Shown piece by piece: positions 1-7,959 of a DNA stretch of 64,000 nucleotides. The notes beneath the pieces were generated by a model. That model searched no databases. It worked only from the letters and a program-made list of their open reading frames with translations, and was not told where the DNA came from. The stretch's first letter is position 1. Every line of letters begins with the position of its first letter. The stretch is from NCBI GenBank assembly GCA_035541475.1, contig DATKND010000102.1, positions 1-64,000 on the forward strand. The letters are read 5' to 3'. Made by a program: the position numbers and the translations under genes. Source of the stretch: DASUFZ01 sp035541475 (GTDB taxonomy: Bacteria > Myxococcota_A > UBA9160 > SMWR01).

Positions 1-247
1 GAAGGAGGAGGGAGGGCGGCACACGCCGTTCTTCAACGGGTACCGGCCGCAGTTCTACTTCCGGACGACGGACGTGACGGGGGTGGCGGAGCTGGCGGCT
101 GGGACGGAGATGGTGATGCCTGGCGACAACGTGGAGATGACGGTGTCGCTGATCACGCCGATCGCGATGGACAAGACGCAGCGCTTCGCGATCCGCGAGG
201 GCGGACGCACCGTCGGCTCCGGCGTCGTCGCGGAAATCATCGAGTAA
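1..247 (+). CDS. tuf: Elongation factor Tu, C-terminal end (partial)
   Basis: The last 81 codons of EF-Tu, cut by the window edge and ending in TAA at 245-247. EF-Tu carries aminoacyl-tRNA to the ribosome as a GTP complex. The visible part is the C-terminal beta-barrel (domain 3), with the family stretch FFNGYRPQFYFRTTDVTG and the usual ending VGSGVVAEIIE. The GTPase domain lies outside the window. rpsJ starts 3 bases later, the common tuf-rpsJ arrangement at the head of the S10 operon. Confidence 0.97.
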   Translation, partial: KEEGGRHTPFFNGYRPQFYFRTTDVTGVAELAAGTEMVMPGDNVEMTVSLITPIAMDKTQRFAIREGGRTVGSGVVAEIIE

Positions 248-250
248 CCC

Positions 251-568
251 ATGGCCGATCTCAGCTCTCAGAAGATCCGCATCCGCATGAAGGCGTACGA
301 CTTCAAGCTCCTCGACCAGAGCGCCGGGGAGATCGTCGACACCGCGGTGCGCACGGGCGCGCGCGTGGCGGGCCCGATCCCGCTGCCGACGGCGATCAAC
401 AAGTACACCGTGCTGCGCGGGCCCCACATCGACAAGAAATCGCGCGAGCAGTTCGAGATCCGCACACACAAGCGCCTGATCGACATCCTCGATCCGACGC
501 CGCAGACGGTGGACGCGCTGATGAAGCTCGAGCTCGCGGCCGGCGTCGACGTCGAGATCAAGCTCTGA
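251..568 (+). CDS. rpsJ: 30S ribosomal protein S10
   Basis: 105 residues, the normal length for S10, a head protein of the small subunit that also serves as NusE in transcription antitermination. The sequence carries the S10 signatures KIRIRMKAYDFKLLDQS near the start and IDKKSREQFEIRTHKRLIDI in the second half. The ATG follows the tuf stop by 3 bases, so the two are probably co-translated. The next gene is rplD, 16 bases downstream; rplC, which normally sits between them, is missing. Confidence 0.98.
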   Translation: MADLSSQKIRIRMKAYDFKLLDQSAGEIVDTAVRTGARVAGPIPLPTAINKYTVLRGPHIDKKSREQFEIRTHKRLIDILDPTPQTVDALMKLELAAGVDVEIKL

Positions 569-584
569 GGATCCGAGGCATTCC

Positions 585-1232
585 ATGGCCACGCTGGACG
601 TCGTCACGGTCGACAATCGCAAGGCGGGCTCGGTCGAGCTGCCCGCGGCCGTCTTCGAGACGCGGGTCAAGACCGACCTGCTGCACGCGGAGGTGCGCCG
701 CCAGCTCGCGAAGCGCCGCGCCGGAACCCACAGCACCAAGAATCGCCACACGGTGTCGGGCGGCGGCATCAAGCCGTGGCGCCAGAAGGGCACCGGCCGC
801 GCGCGACAGGGCTCGATCCGCTCGCCGCAGTGGGCGGGCGGCGGCGTGGTCTTCGGGCCGGTGCCGCGCTCCTACGAGCACTCGCTGCCGAAGAAGGTCC
901 GGCGCGCGGCGCTCTGCTCCGCGCTGTCGCTGCGGCGCGAAGAGGGCGCGATCACGGTGGTCGACGCGATCTCGCTCGACGCCTTCCGCACGAAGCGAGT
1001 GCGCGAGATCCTGCGCTCGCTCTCGCTCGACGGGGAGCGCGTGCTGATCGTGATCGACGGAGCCGACGAGAAGCTCGAGCGTTCGGCGCGAAACCTGCCG
1101 GGGGTCGGCGTGCTGCGCGTGGCGGGCCTCAACGTCTACGACGTGCTGCGCCACGCGAAGCTGCTGCTGACCAAGGGAGCCGTCGCGGCCATCGAGACGC
1201 GTCTTTGCGAGGGCGCGGGAGAAGCGCAGTGA
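585..1232 (+). CDS. rplD: 50S ribosomal protein L4
   Basis: 215 residues. L4 binds 23S rRNA, lines the peptide exit tunnel and in some bacteria represses its own operon. The internal loop is recognisable around residues 45-85 (AGTHSTKNRHTVSGGG, KPWRQKGTGRARQGS and the FGPVPRSY turn), followed by the globular alpha/beta domain. A purine-rich GAGG lies 6 bases before the ATG. The 3' end overlaps rplW by 4 bases (GTGA). It directly follows rpsJ, without the expected rplC. Confidence 0.98.
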   Translation: MATLDVVTVDNRKAGSVELPAAVFETRVKTDLLHAEVRRQLAKRRAGTHSTKNRHTVSGGGIKPWRQKGTGRARQGSIRSPQWAGGGVVFGPVPRSYEHSLPKKVRRAALCSALSLRREEGAITVVDAISLDAFRTKRVREILRSLSLDGERVLIVIDGADEKLERSARNLPGVGVLRVAGLNVYDVLRHAKLLLTKGAVAAIETRLCEGAGEAQ

Positions 1233-1516
1233 ACCTCCACCACGTGATCCGCAAGCCGCTCGTCACCGAGAAGAGCAACATCGGCCGCGAGGAGCGCAAC
1301 CTCGTGACGCTCGCCGTCGACCCGCGCGCGAACAAGCACGACGTGAAGCGCGCGGTCGAGTCGCTCTTCGGCGTCAGCGTGCTCGCCGTCCACACGCTGC
1401 GCATGCCGCACAAGTCGCGGCGCGTCGGCCGCTTCCAGGGCCGGAAGACGCAGTGGAAGAAGGCCATCGTGCGCCTGGCCGAGGGCCAGAAGATCGAGTT
1501 CTTCGAAGGGGTCTAG
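1229..1516 (+). CDS. rplW: 50S ribosomal protein L23
   Basis: 95 residues from a GTG whose last two bases are part of the rplD stop codon. L23 sits at the exit of the peptide tunnel and docks trigger factor, SRP and the Sec translocon. The start NLHHVIRKPLVTEKS and the stretch VDPRANKHDVKRAVESLF are typical, as is the basic loop (PHKSRRVGRFQGRKTQWKKA) before the C-terminal strand. Length is normal. The GTG was chosen because it gives translational coupling with rplD and the family N-terminus. Confidence 0.96.
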   Translation: MNLHHVIRKPLVTEKSNIGREERNLVTLAVDPRANKHDVKRAVESLFGVSVLAVHTLRMPHKSRRVGRFQGRKTQWKKAIVRLAEGQKIEFFEGV

Positions 1517-1519
1517 GCG

Positions 1520-2353
1520 ATGGGCATCAAGAACTACCGACCGACGTCGCCGGGGCGGCGCCAGATGAGCGTCTCCGATTTCACGGAGATCACGCGGGGC
1601 GAGCCGGAGCGCTCGCTGCTGCGCGGTCGTTCGCGGCAGAGCGGCGGTCGCAATGTCGACGGCCACGTGACGTCCTGGCACCGCGGCGGCGGGCACAAGC
1701 GCCGCTACCGGGTGATCGACTTCCGCCGCGACAAGACCGGCATTCCGGCGAAGGTCGCGAGCATCGAGTACGACCCGAACCGCTCCGCGAACATCGCGCT
1801 GCTCCACTACAAGGATGGCGAGAAGCGCTACATCATCGCGCCCGCCGGCCTGCGCGTCGGCGACGAGCTGATGTCCGGCGAGGCGGCGGAGATCCGCACG
1901 GGCAATGCTCTGCCGCTGCTGCGCATCCCGCTCGGGTCGATCCTTCACGCGATCGAGCTCCGCCCCGGAAAGGGTGCGCAGCTGGTGCGCGCGGCGGGCC
2001 TCGGCGCGCAGCTGATGGCGCGCGAGGGCGTCTACGCGACCTTGCGCATGCCCTCCGGCGAGCACCGCCGCGTGCACGTCGCGTGTATGGCGACACTCGG
2101 ACAGGTCGGAAACGCCGACCACGAGAATCAGAGCATCGGCAAGGCGGGTCGCTCGCGCTGGCTCGGCAAGCGGCCGAACGTGCGCGGCGTCGCGATGAAC
2201 CCGGTCGATCACCCGATGGGCGGAGGCGAGGGCAAGTCCTCGGGCGGCCGCCACCCGTGCACGCCGTGGGGCGTGCCGACCAAGGGCCACCGCACCCGCA
2301 AGAAGAACAGCCGCACCGACAAGTACATCGTGAAGCGGCGAGGGAAGAGATAG
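1520..2353 (+). CDS. rplB: 50S ribosomal protein L2
   Basis: 277 residues, the usual length. L2 is needed for subunit association and shapes the peptidyl transferase centre. It begins GIKNYRPTSPGRRQMSVSDF. The OB-fold (about residues 60-130) and SH3-like part (130-195) are followed by the conserved GVAMNPVDHPMGGGEGK loop near residues 221-237, which contains the histidine close to the catalytic centre, and a basic C-terminus. It starts 3 bases after rplW and its TAG directly abuts the ATG of rpsS. Confidence 0.98.
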   Translation: MGIKNYRPTSPGRRQMSVSDFTEITRGEPERSLLRGRSRQSGGRNVDGHVTSWHRGGGHKRRYRVIDFRRDKTGIPAKVASIEYDPNRSANIALLHYKDGEKRYIIAPAGLRVGDELMSGEAAEIRTGNALPLLRIPLGSILHAIELRPGKGAQLVRAAGLGAQLMAREGVYATLRMPSGEHRRVHVACMATLGQVGNADHENQSIGKAGRSRWLGKRPNVRGVAMNPVDHPMGGGEGKSSGGRHPCTPWGVPTKGHRTRKKNSRTDKYIVKRRGKR

Positions 2354-2632
2354 ATGGCGCGCTCTCTGAAGAAGGGCCCCTTCGTCGACCCGAGCCTCCA
2401 GCGCAAGGTCGAGAAGAGCGTGGCCTCCGGCTCGAAGCAGGTGATCCGCACGTGGTCGCGGCGCTCGATGATCACTCCGGAATTCGTGGGACTCACGTTC
2501 CACGTGCACAACGGCAAGCTCTTCGTGCCGGTGTTCGTCACCGAGAACATGGTGGGGCACCGGCTCGGCGAGTTCGCGCCGACGCGCAAGTTCATGGGCC
2601 ACTCGAGCGTGAAGAAGGTCAAGCCGGCGTGA
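2354..2632 (+). CDS. rpsS: 30S ribosomal protein S19
   Basis: 92 residues. S19 lies in the head of the small subunit and contacts S13 and the A-site tRNA. The start MARSLKKGPFVD, the central TWSRRSMITPEFVG and the C-terminal GHRLGEFAPTRKFMGHS are family signatures. The ATG follows the rplB stop with no spacer, and the TGA overlaps the GTG of rplV by 4 bases. Confidence 0.98.
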   Translation: MARSLKKGPFVDPSLQRKVEKSVASGSKQVIRTWSRRSMITPEFVGLTFHVHNGKLFVPVFVTENMVGHRLGEFAPTRKFMGHSSVKKVKPA

Positions 2633-2976
2633 GCGTCAAGGCGAAGCTCAGCAACTACCGGGTCAGCGCGCGCAAGGCGCGGCTGGTCGCGGACCAGATC
2701 CGCGGCAAGGGCGTCGCCGACGCGCTCGCGATCCTCGACCTCTCGCCGAAAGCGTTCGCGCGGCCGCTGGCCAAGCTGGTGCGCTCGGCGCTGGCGAACG
2801 CGGAAGACCGGAACAACCGAGAGAAGGCGGGCATCGACATCGACAACCTGGTGGTCCGACACGTCAGTGTGGATCAGGGGCCTTCGATGTGGCGCATCCA
2901 CGCGCGCGCGCAGGGTCGCGCGGGCTGGATCCAGCGCCGCACCAGCCACGTCCAGGTCGAGCTCGCGGAGGAGTGA
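2629..2976 (+). CDS. rplV: 50S ribosomal protein L22
   Basis: 115 residues from a GTG overlapping the rpsS stop. L22 spans the large subunit; its beta-hairpin lines the exit tunnel near the macrolide site. The sequence NYRVSARKARLVADQIRGK is typical of the N-terminal helix, and SALANAEDRNN of the middle. The hairpin region (about residues 80-105, VDQGPSMWRIHARAQGRAGWI) has kept its length, with no macrolide-resistance-type deletion apparent by eye. Confidence 0.97.
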   Translation: MSVKAKLSNYRVSARKARLVADQIRGKGVADALAILDLSPKAFARPLAKLVRSALANAEDRNNREKAGIDIDNLVVRHVSVDQGPSMWRIHARAQGRAGWIQRRTSHVQVELAEE

Positions 2977-2978
2977 CG

Positions 2979-3662
2979 GTGGGTCAGAAGGTTCATCCCT
3001 ACGGATTCCGGCTCGGGACGCTCTACGGCTGGCAGTCGAACTGGTTCGCCGAGCGCCGCTACGCCGAGCAGCTGCACGAGGACGTGGCCGTACGCGCCTT
3101 CGTGAAGAAGAAGCTCTACCACGCCGGCATCGCGAAGGTCGTGATCGACCGCACCGGCGAGAAGGTCGTGCTGAACATCCACACGGCGCGGCCGGGCATC
3201 CTGATCGGGAAGCGCGGCGCGGAGGTGGAGACGCTGCGCACCGAGCTCGCGCAGTTCACGAACCACAAGGAGGTGTTCGTGAACATCAAGGAGATCCGCA
3301 AGGCGGAGCTCGACGCGCAGCTCGTGGCCGAGAACGTCGCGCTCCAGCTCGAGCGACGCGTGGCGTTCCGCCGCGCGATGAAGAAGGCCGTGACGTCGGC
3401 GATGAAGTTCGGCGCCGGCGGCATCCGCATCCAGTGCTCGGGTCGCCTCGGCGGCTCCGAGATGGGGCGGCGCGAGTGGTACCGCGAGGGCCGCGTGCCG
3501 CTGCACACGCTGCGCGCCGAGATCGACTACGGGCTCGCCGAGGCCAAGACCACCTACGGCGTGATCGGCGTGAAGTGCTGGGTGTTCAAGGGCGACATCC
3601 CGGACAAGGACATGCGCAAGGGAACGCTGGCGGGACGCGTCGGCGATCTGCAGGCGAGATAG
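2979..3662 (+). CDS. rpsC: 30S ribosomal protein S3
   Basis: 227 residues. S3 is part of the mRNA entry site and has helicase-like activity together with S4 and S5. I use the GTG at 2979 (reads MGQKVHPYGFRLG, the family N-terminus) rather than an in-frame GTG at 2973 that overlaps the rplV stop. The KH domain is visible at about residues 40-105, with the loop LIGKRGAEVETLR. The S3 C-terminal domain includes GRLGGSEMGRREWYREGRVP, although E-M replaces the more usual A-E of the family. Confidence 0.96.
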   Translation: MGQKVHPYGFRLGTLYGWQSNWFAERRYAEQLHEDVAVRAFVKKKLYHAGIAKVVIDRTGEKVVLNIHTARPGILIGKRGAEVETLRTELAQFTNHKEVFVNIKEIRKAELDAQLVAENVALQLERRVAFRRAMKKAVTSAMKFGAGGIRIQCSGRLGGSEMGRREWYREGRVPLHTLRAEIDYGLAEAKTTYGVIGVKCWVFKGDIPDKDMRKGTLAGRVGDLQAR

Positions 3663-3665
3663 GCG

Positions 3666-4082
3666 ATGCTCCAGCCGAAGAAGGTCAAGCACCGTAAGCA
3701 GCAGAAGGGCCGCATGCGCGGGAAGGCGTATCGCGGCGGCGAGCTTGCCTTCGGCGACTTCGGGCTCCAGTCGCTCGAGCCGATCCGCCTCACCTCGCGC
3801 CAGATCGAGGCGGCGCGCGTCGCGATGACGCGACACGTGAAGCGCGGCGGAAAGGTCTGGATCCGCGTGTTCCCGGACAAGCCCATCACGAAGAAGCCGG
3901 CCGAGACCCGCATGGGCAAGGGCAAGGGCAACCCCGAGGAGTGGGTGGCGGTCGTGAAGCCCGGCCGGATCCTCTACGAGATGGAGGGCGTGACCCTCGA
4001 CGTGGCGCGCGAGGCGATGCGGCTCGCCTCGCACAAGCTGCCGATGGCGACGCGCTTCGTGCAGCGGGAGGCGTCGGAGTGA
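3666..4082 (+). CDS. rplP: 50S ribosomal protein L16
   Basis: 138 residues, standard for L16, which helps position A-site and P-site tRNA acceptor arms. Signatures are the start MLQPKKVKHRKQQKGRMRG, the stretch LTSRQIEAARVAMTRHVKRG, the PDKPITKKPAETRMGKGKG loop and VAVVKPGRILYEMEG. It starts 3 bases after rpsC; its TGA overlaps the GTG of rpmC. Confidence 0.98.
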   Translation: MLQPKKVKHRKQQKGRMRGKAYRGGELAFGDFGLQSLEPIRLTSRQIEAARVAMTRHVKRGGKVWIRVFPDKPITKKPAETRMGKGKGNPEEWVAVVKPGRILYEMEGVTLDVAREAMRLASHKLPMATRFVQREASE

Positions 4083-4273
4083 AAGCATCCGAGCTGCGGG
4101 ATCTGACCGACGACGAGCTGCTCGCGAAGGCGCACGAGCTGCGCGACGAGCTCTTCAACACGCGGATCCGCAAGACGACGGGACAGCTGGAAAACACGGC
4201 GAAGCTGCGCACGCTGCGGCGCGACGTCGCACGGGCGGAGACGATTCTCCGCGAGAGGCGCGGGGCGAAATGA
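4079..4273 (+). CDS. rpmC: 50S ribosomal protein L29
   Basis: 64 residues from a GTG overlapping the rplP stop by 4 bases. L29 is a small two-helix protein next to L23 at the tunnel exit. It begins KASELRDLTDDELLAKAHEL and contains the family pattern ELFNTRIRKTTGQLENTAKL followed by RRDVARAETILRER. The end overlaps the ATG of rpsQ. Confidence 0.97.
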   Translation: MKASELRDLTDDELLAKAHELRDELFNTRIRKTTGQLENTAKLRTLRRDVARAETILRERRGAK

Positions 4274-4533
4274 AGGAACGCGGCATGAGACGGACGCTGG
4301 TGGGCACGGTCGTCAGCAACACGATGGACAAGACGGTCGTGGTGCGCGTCGAGCGGCTGGTCCAGGACCCGCAGTACAAGAAGTACGTGCGGCGCTTCTC
4401 GAAGTTCATGGCGCACGACGAGCAGAACGCGTGCGCGATCGGCGACCGCGTGCAGATCATCGAGCACCGGCCCATCTCGAAACGCAAGCGCTGGAAGGTC
4501 CAGGCGACGCTGTCGGGGACGGCGGCGGTCTGA
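4270..4533 (+). CDS. rpsQ: 30S ribosomal protein S17
   Basis: 87 residues with an OB fold. S17 is a primary 16S rRNA binder. The pattern RRTLVGTVVSNTMDKTVVV, then YKKYVRRFSKFMAHDEQNAC and GDRVQIIEHRPISKRKRW, is diagnostic. The ATG at 4270 gives a short extra leader (MKERG) before the usual MRRTL start; a second ATG at 4285 is an equally good start by family length. Confidence 0.96.
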   Translation: MKERGMRRTLVGTVVSNTMDKTVVVRVERLVQDPQYKKYVRRFSKFMAHDEQNACAIGDRVQIIEHRPISKRKRWKVQATLSGTAAV

Positions 4534-4545
4534 CGGGAGCACGGG

Positions 4546-4913
4546 ATGATCCAGCAGGAATCGGTACTCGAGGTGGCCGACAACTCGGGCGCGCGCAAGG
4601 TGGCGTGCATTCGCGTGCTCGGCGGCTCGCGCCGCCGCTACGCCTCGATCGGCGATGTGATCGTGGTGAGCGTGAAGGACGCGATCCCCAACGCGCGGGT
4701 CAAGAAGGGCGAAGTGCGCAAGGCCGTGGTGGTGCGCACCGCCCGCGCGATCGGGCGGCCCGACGGCTCCTACATCAAGTTCGACGACAACGCGGCGGTG
4801 TTGATCGACAACGCGCGCGAGCCGCTCGGCACGCGCATCTTCGGGCCGGTTGCGCGCGAGCTGCGCGCGCGCCGCTTCATGAAGATCATCTCGCTCGCGC
4901 CGGAGGTGCTCTG

Positions 4914-4914
<1 letters not shown>
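4546..4914 (+). CDS. rplN: 50S ribosomal protein L14
   Basis: 122 residues, exact family length. L14 lies at the subunit interface (bridge B8) and contacts L19. The start MIQQESVLEVADNSGARK and the end RELRARRFMKIISLAPEVL are near universal. Its stop TGA shares an A with the ATG of rplE, so the two genes are translationally coupled. In most bacteria rplX (L24) is found at this junction; here there is no space for it. Confidence 0.98.
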
Positions 4915-5456
<542 letters not shown>

Positions 5457-5464
5457 GAGTTCCG

Positions 5465-5860
5465 ATGCTCACCGATCCGATCGGCGACATGCTCGCGAGG
5501 ATCCGCAACGCGGGTCGCGCGCGGCACGTGGAGGCCATCTGTCCCTCGTCGCGGCAGAAGCTCGCGCTCGCGCGCGTGCTGCATCAGGCCGGCTTCCTCG
5601 GCGACGTGCGCGTCGAGGCGCAGGACGGCCACCCCGTGCTCGTGCTCGGCATCCGCTACGACGACCGCGGCCGCTCGCTGATCGACGGCATGCGACGCGT
5701 CTCGCGTCCGGGGCGGCGCGTGTACGTCGGGCGCGAGGAGATCCCGCGCGTGCGGCGCGGCCTCGGCATTGCCGTGCTCTCGACGTCGAAGGGCATCCTT
5801 TCGGACAAGCAGGCGCGCGAGCAGAAGATCGGCGGCGAGCTCTTGTGTGAGGTCTGGTAG
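5465..5860 (+). CDS. rpsH: 30S ribosomal protein S8
   Basis: 131 residues. S8 organises the central domain of 16S rRNA and represses the spc operon in E. coli. It starts MLTDPIGDMLARIRNAGRA and ends with the conserved GIAVLSTSKGILSDKQARE and GGELLCEVW. It begins 8 bases after rplE. The usual rpsN (S14) between L5 and S8 is absent. rplF follows without a spacer. Confidence 0.98.
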   Translation: MLTDPIGDMLARIRNAGRARHVEAICPSSRQKLALARVLHQAGFLGDVRVEAQDGHPVLVLGIRYDDRGRSLIDGMRRVSRPGRRVYVGREEIPRVRRGLGIAVLSTSKGILSDKQAREQKIGGELLCEVW

Positions 5861-6412
5861 ATGTCGCGCATCGGCAAACGGCCCATCGCGATCCCGCAAG
5901 GTGTCACCGTCGAGTGCGCCGAAGGGGTCGTGCGCGTGAAGGGCCCGAAGGGAACGCTCCACGAGCCGCTGCCGCGCGGGATCGGGATGGCGGTCGAGAG
6001 CGGCCAGGTGCGCTTCACCCGGCCCGACGACACGACGAAGACCCGCGCGCTGCACGGTCTCGCGCGCGCGCTCGTCGCCAACATGGTGCGCGGCGTCGTC
6101 GAGCCCTTCGCGAAGGAGCTCGAGATCCAGGGCGTCGGCTACCGCGCCGACGTCTCGGGTAAGACGCTGAATCTCCAGCTTGGCTTCTCGCACCCGATCG
6201 CGGTGCCCGTTCCCGACGGACTCAAGGTCTCGGTGGACCGGAACGTCGTGATCCGCGTCGAGGGCATCGATCGCCACCAGGTCGGCCAGTTCGCGGCCGA
6301 TCTGCGCGAGCTGCGCCCGCCCGAGCCCTACAAGGGCAAGGGCATCCGGTACGTCGGCGAGCACGTGCGGCGCAAGGTCGGCAAGGCCGCGGCCGGCGCG
6401 AGCGGAGGCTAG
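5861..6412 (+). CDS. rplF: 50S ribosomal protein L6
   Basis: 183 residues, two repeated L6 alpha/beta domains. L6 lies near the factor-binding site and the sarcin-ricin loop. The start MSRIGKRPIAIPQGVTVE and the C-terminal signature RPPEPYKGKGIRYVGEHVRRKVGKA are diagnostic. The short Ala/Gly tail after KAA is ordinary. It abuts rpsH and is followed after 3 bases by rplR. Confidence 0.98.
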   Translation: MSRIGKRPIAIPQGVTVECAEGVVRVKGPKGTLHEPLPRGIGMAVESGQVRFTRPDDTTKTRALHGLARALVANMVRGVVEPFAKELEIQGVGYRADVSGKTLNLQLGFSHPIAVPVPDGLKVSVDRNVVIRVEGIDRHQVGQFAADLRELRPPEPYKGKGIRYVGEHVRRKVGKAAAGASGG

Positions 6413-6415
6413 GCG

Positions 6416-6784
6416 ATGCAGCACAAGCAGAAGAACGAGAAACGGCGCCGCTGGGTCGCGCGCAAGCGGCGGACGGCGCGCACCACGGCCCGCGCGCCGC
6501 ACCCGCGCCTCGTGGTGTTCCGCAGCGCGAAACACATCTACGCGCAGCTCGTCGACCCGCAGGACGGCAAGACGATCGGCAGCGTCTCCACGCTCTCCGA
6601 GCCGATCCGCTCCGCCGGCGTGACCGGCAACGTCGAGGCCGCGAAGCGCGTCGGCGCGGCGCTCGCGGCGCTCGCCGCCGAGAACCGGATCGAGCGCGTC
6701 GTCTTCAACCGCAACGGCTTCCTCTACCACGGGCGCGTGAAGGCGCTCGCGGAAGCGGCCCGCGAGGCCGGCCTCAAGTTCTGA
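6416..6784 (+). CDS. rplR: 50S ribosomal protein L18
   Basis: 122 residues. L18 binds 5S rRNA and helps its incorporation. The very basic N-terminus (KQKNEKRRRWVARKRRTART) is followed by the family core RLVVFRSAKHIYAQLVD, the pattern NVEAAKRVGAALA and the end VFNRNGFLYHGRVKALAEAAREAGLKF. It is followed by a 53-base gap, one of the longest inside the ribosomal cluster. Confidence 0.97.
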   Translation: MQHKQKNEKRRRWVARKRRTARTTARAPHPRLVVFRSAKHIYAQLVDPQDGKTIGSVSTLSEPIRSAGVTGNVEAAKRVGAALAALAAENRIERVVFNRNGFLYHGRVKALAEAAREAGLKF

Positions 6785-6837
6785 CCGGCGCCCCGGCCGC
6801 TCGCCGCGCGGCGCCCCGAAATGCGAGAGTCCACAGC

Positions 6838-7329
6838 ATGTCGATGCACCTGAACCCGAACGACTACGAGCTCACCGATCGCGTGGTGCACATCAACCGC
6901 GTGGCGAAGGTCGTGAAGGGCGGCCGGCGCTTCAACTTCAGCGCGCTCGTCGTCGTCGGCGACGGCGCGGGCGTGGTCGGCGTTGGCTACGGGAAGGCGG
7001 GCGAGGTGCCCGAGGCGATCCGCAAGGGCATCGAGCGCGCGCGCAAGGAGCTGATCCAGATCCCGCTCTACGACGCGCGAACCTTGCCCCACGAGATCAC
7101 GGGCCGCTACGGCGCGGCGAAGGTGCTGCTGCTTCCGGCGACGCCCGGCACCGGCGTGATCGCGGGCGGCCCCGTGCGCGCGGTGCTCGAGGCGGCCGGC
7201 GTGCACGACGTGCTGACCAAGGCGCTCGGCACGAGCAACCCGATCAACGTCGTGCGCGCCACGATGCAGGCGCTGCTCGAGCTGCGCGATCCGCGCGAGC
7301 GCCGCGCGCAGCTCGGAAGGAGCGCGTGA
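6838..7329 (+). CDS. rpsE: 30S ribosomal protein S5
   Basis: 163 residues. S5 is involved in decoding fidelity and mRNA unwinding. The dsRNA-binding-like N-terminal domain contains DRVVHINRVAKVVKGGRRFN and the Gly-rich GVGYGKAGEVPEAI; the C-terminal domain contains GVIAGGPVRAVLEAAGV and DVLTKALGTSNPINVV. ATG at 6838 was chosen; a second ATG two codons later is possible. rpmD follows with a 1-base gap. Confidence 0.98.
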   Translation: MSMHLNPNDYELTDRVVHINRVAKVVKGGRRFNFSALVVVGDGAGVVGVGYGKAGEVPEAIRKGIERARKELIQIPLYDARTLPHEITGRYGAAKVLLLPATPGTGVIAGGPVRAVLEAAGVHDVLTKALGTSNPINVVRATMQALLELRDPRERRAQLGRSA

Positions 7330-7330
7330 C

Positions 7331-7516
7331 ATGGCGAAGGGTCGCATCGCGATCCGCTGGGTCCGCAGCGAGATCACCGGGACCGACCGGCAGCGCGCGA
7401 CCTTGCGCGGGCTCGGCTTGCGGCGCCTCCAGCAGCGCGTCGAGCTCGAGGACACTCCGTCGGTCCGCGGGATGATCGACAAGGTCAAGCACCTCGTCGT
7501 CGTGGAGGAATCCTGA
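7331..7516 (+). CDS. rpmD: 50S ribosomal protein L30
   Basis: 61 residues, the short bacterial form. L30 binds 23S rRNA on the back of the large subunit. The pattern IRWVRSEITGTDRQRATLRGLGLRRL matches the conserved first helix region, and RGMIDKVKHLVVVEE the end. The stop TGA shares its last base with the ATG of rplO. Confidence 0.96.
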   Translation: MAKGRIAIRWVRSEITGTDRQRATLRGLGLRRLQQRVELEDTPSVRGMIDKVKHLVVVEES

Positions 7517-7959
7517 TGCTGGAATCGCTCACGCCGCGACCGGGATCGCGCACGCGGCGTCGGCGGGCCGGCCGCGGGCCCGGCACGCGCCACAACAAGA
7601 CGAACGGCCGCGGCACCAAGGGTCAGGGCAAGCGCGTCGGCGGCCGCGAGACCGCCATCTACTTCGAGGGCGGCCAGATGCCGATCGTGCGCCGGCTGCC
7701 CAAGCGAGGCTTCCACAACCCGTTCGGCACCAGCTACCGGATCATCAACGTCGGCGCGCTCGGGAGCTTCGGCGAGGGCGCGAGCGTGGACCCGGCGGCG
7801 CTCGAGGCCCAGGGCCTGATCCACCGCAGCGGCCTCGGAGTGAAGCTGCTCGCCGAGGGAACCCCGCCCCGCAACCTGCGCGTTCGCGTCCACAAGGCGA
7901 GCGCGGCCGCCGCCCGCAAGATCGAGGAGGCGGGCGGCAGCGTGGAGCTGATCGCGTGA
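7516..7959 (+). CDS. rplO: 50S ribosomal protein L15
   Basis: 147 residues. L15 is a late assembly protein with an extended Gly/Arg-rich N-terminus (SRTRRRRAGRGPGTRHNKTNGRGTKGQ) and a globular C-terminal part (GQMPIVRRLPKRGF, then KLLAEG and KIEEAGGSVELI). Both ends overlap neighbouring genes: the ATG with the rpmD stop and the TGA with the start of secY. Confidence 0.97.
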   Translation: MLESLTPRPGSRTRRRRAGRGPGTRHNKTNGRGTKGQGKRVGGRETAIYFEGGQMPIVRRLPKRGFHNPFGTSYRIINVGALGSFGEGASVDPAALEAQGLIHRSGLGVKLLAEGTPPRNLRVRVHKASAAAARKIEEAGGSVELIA

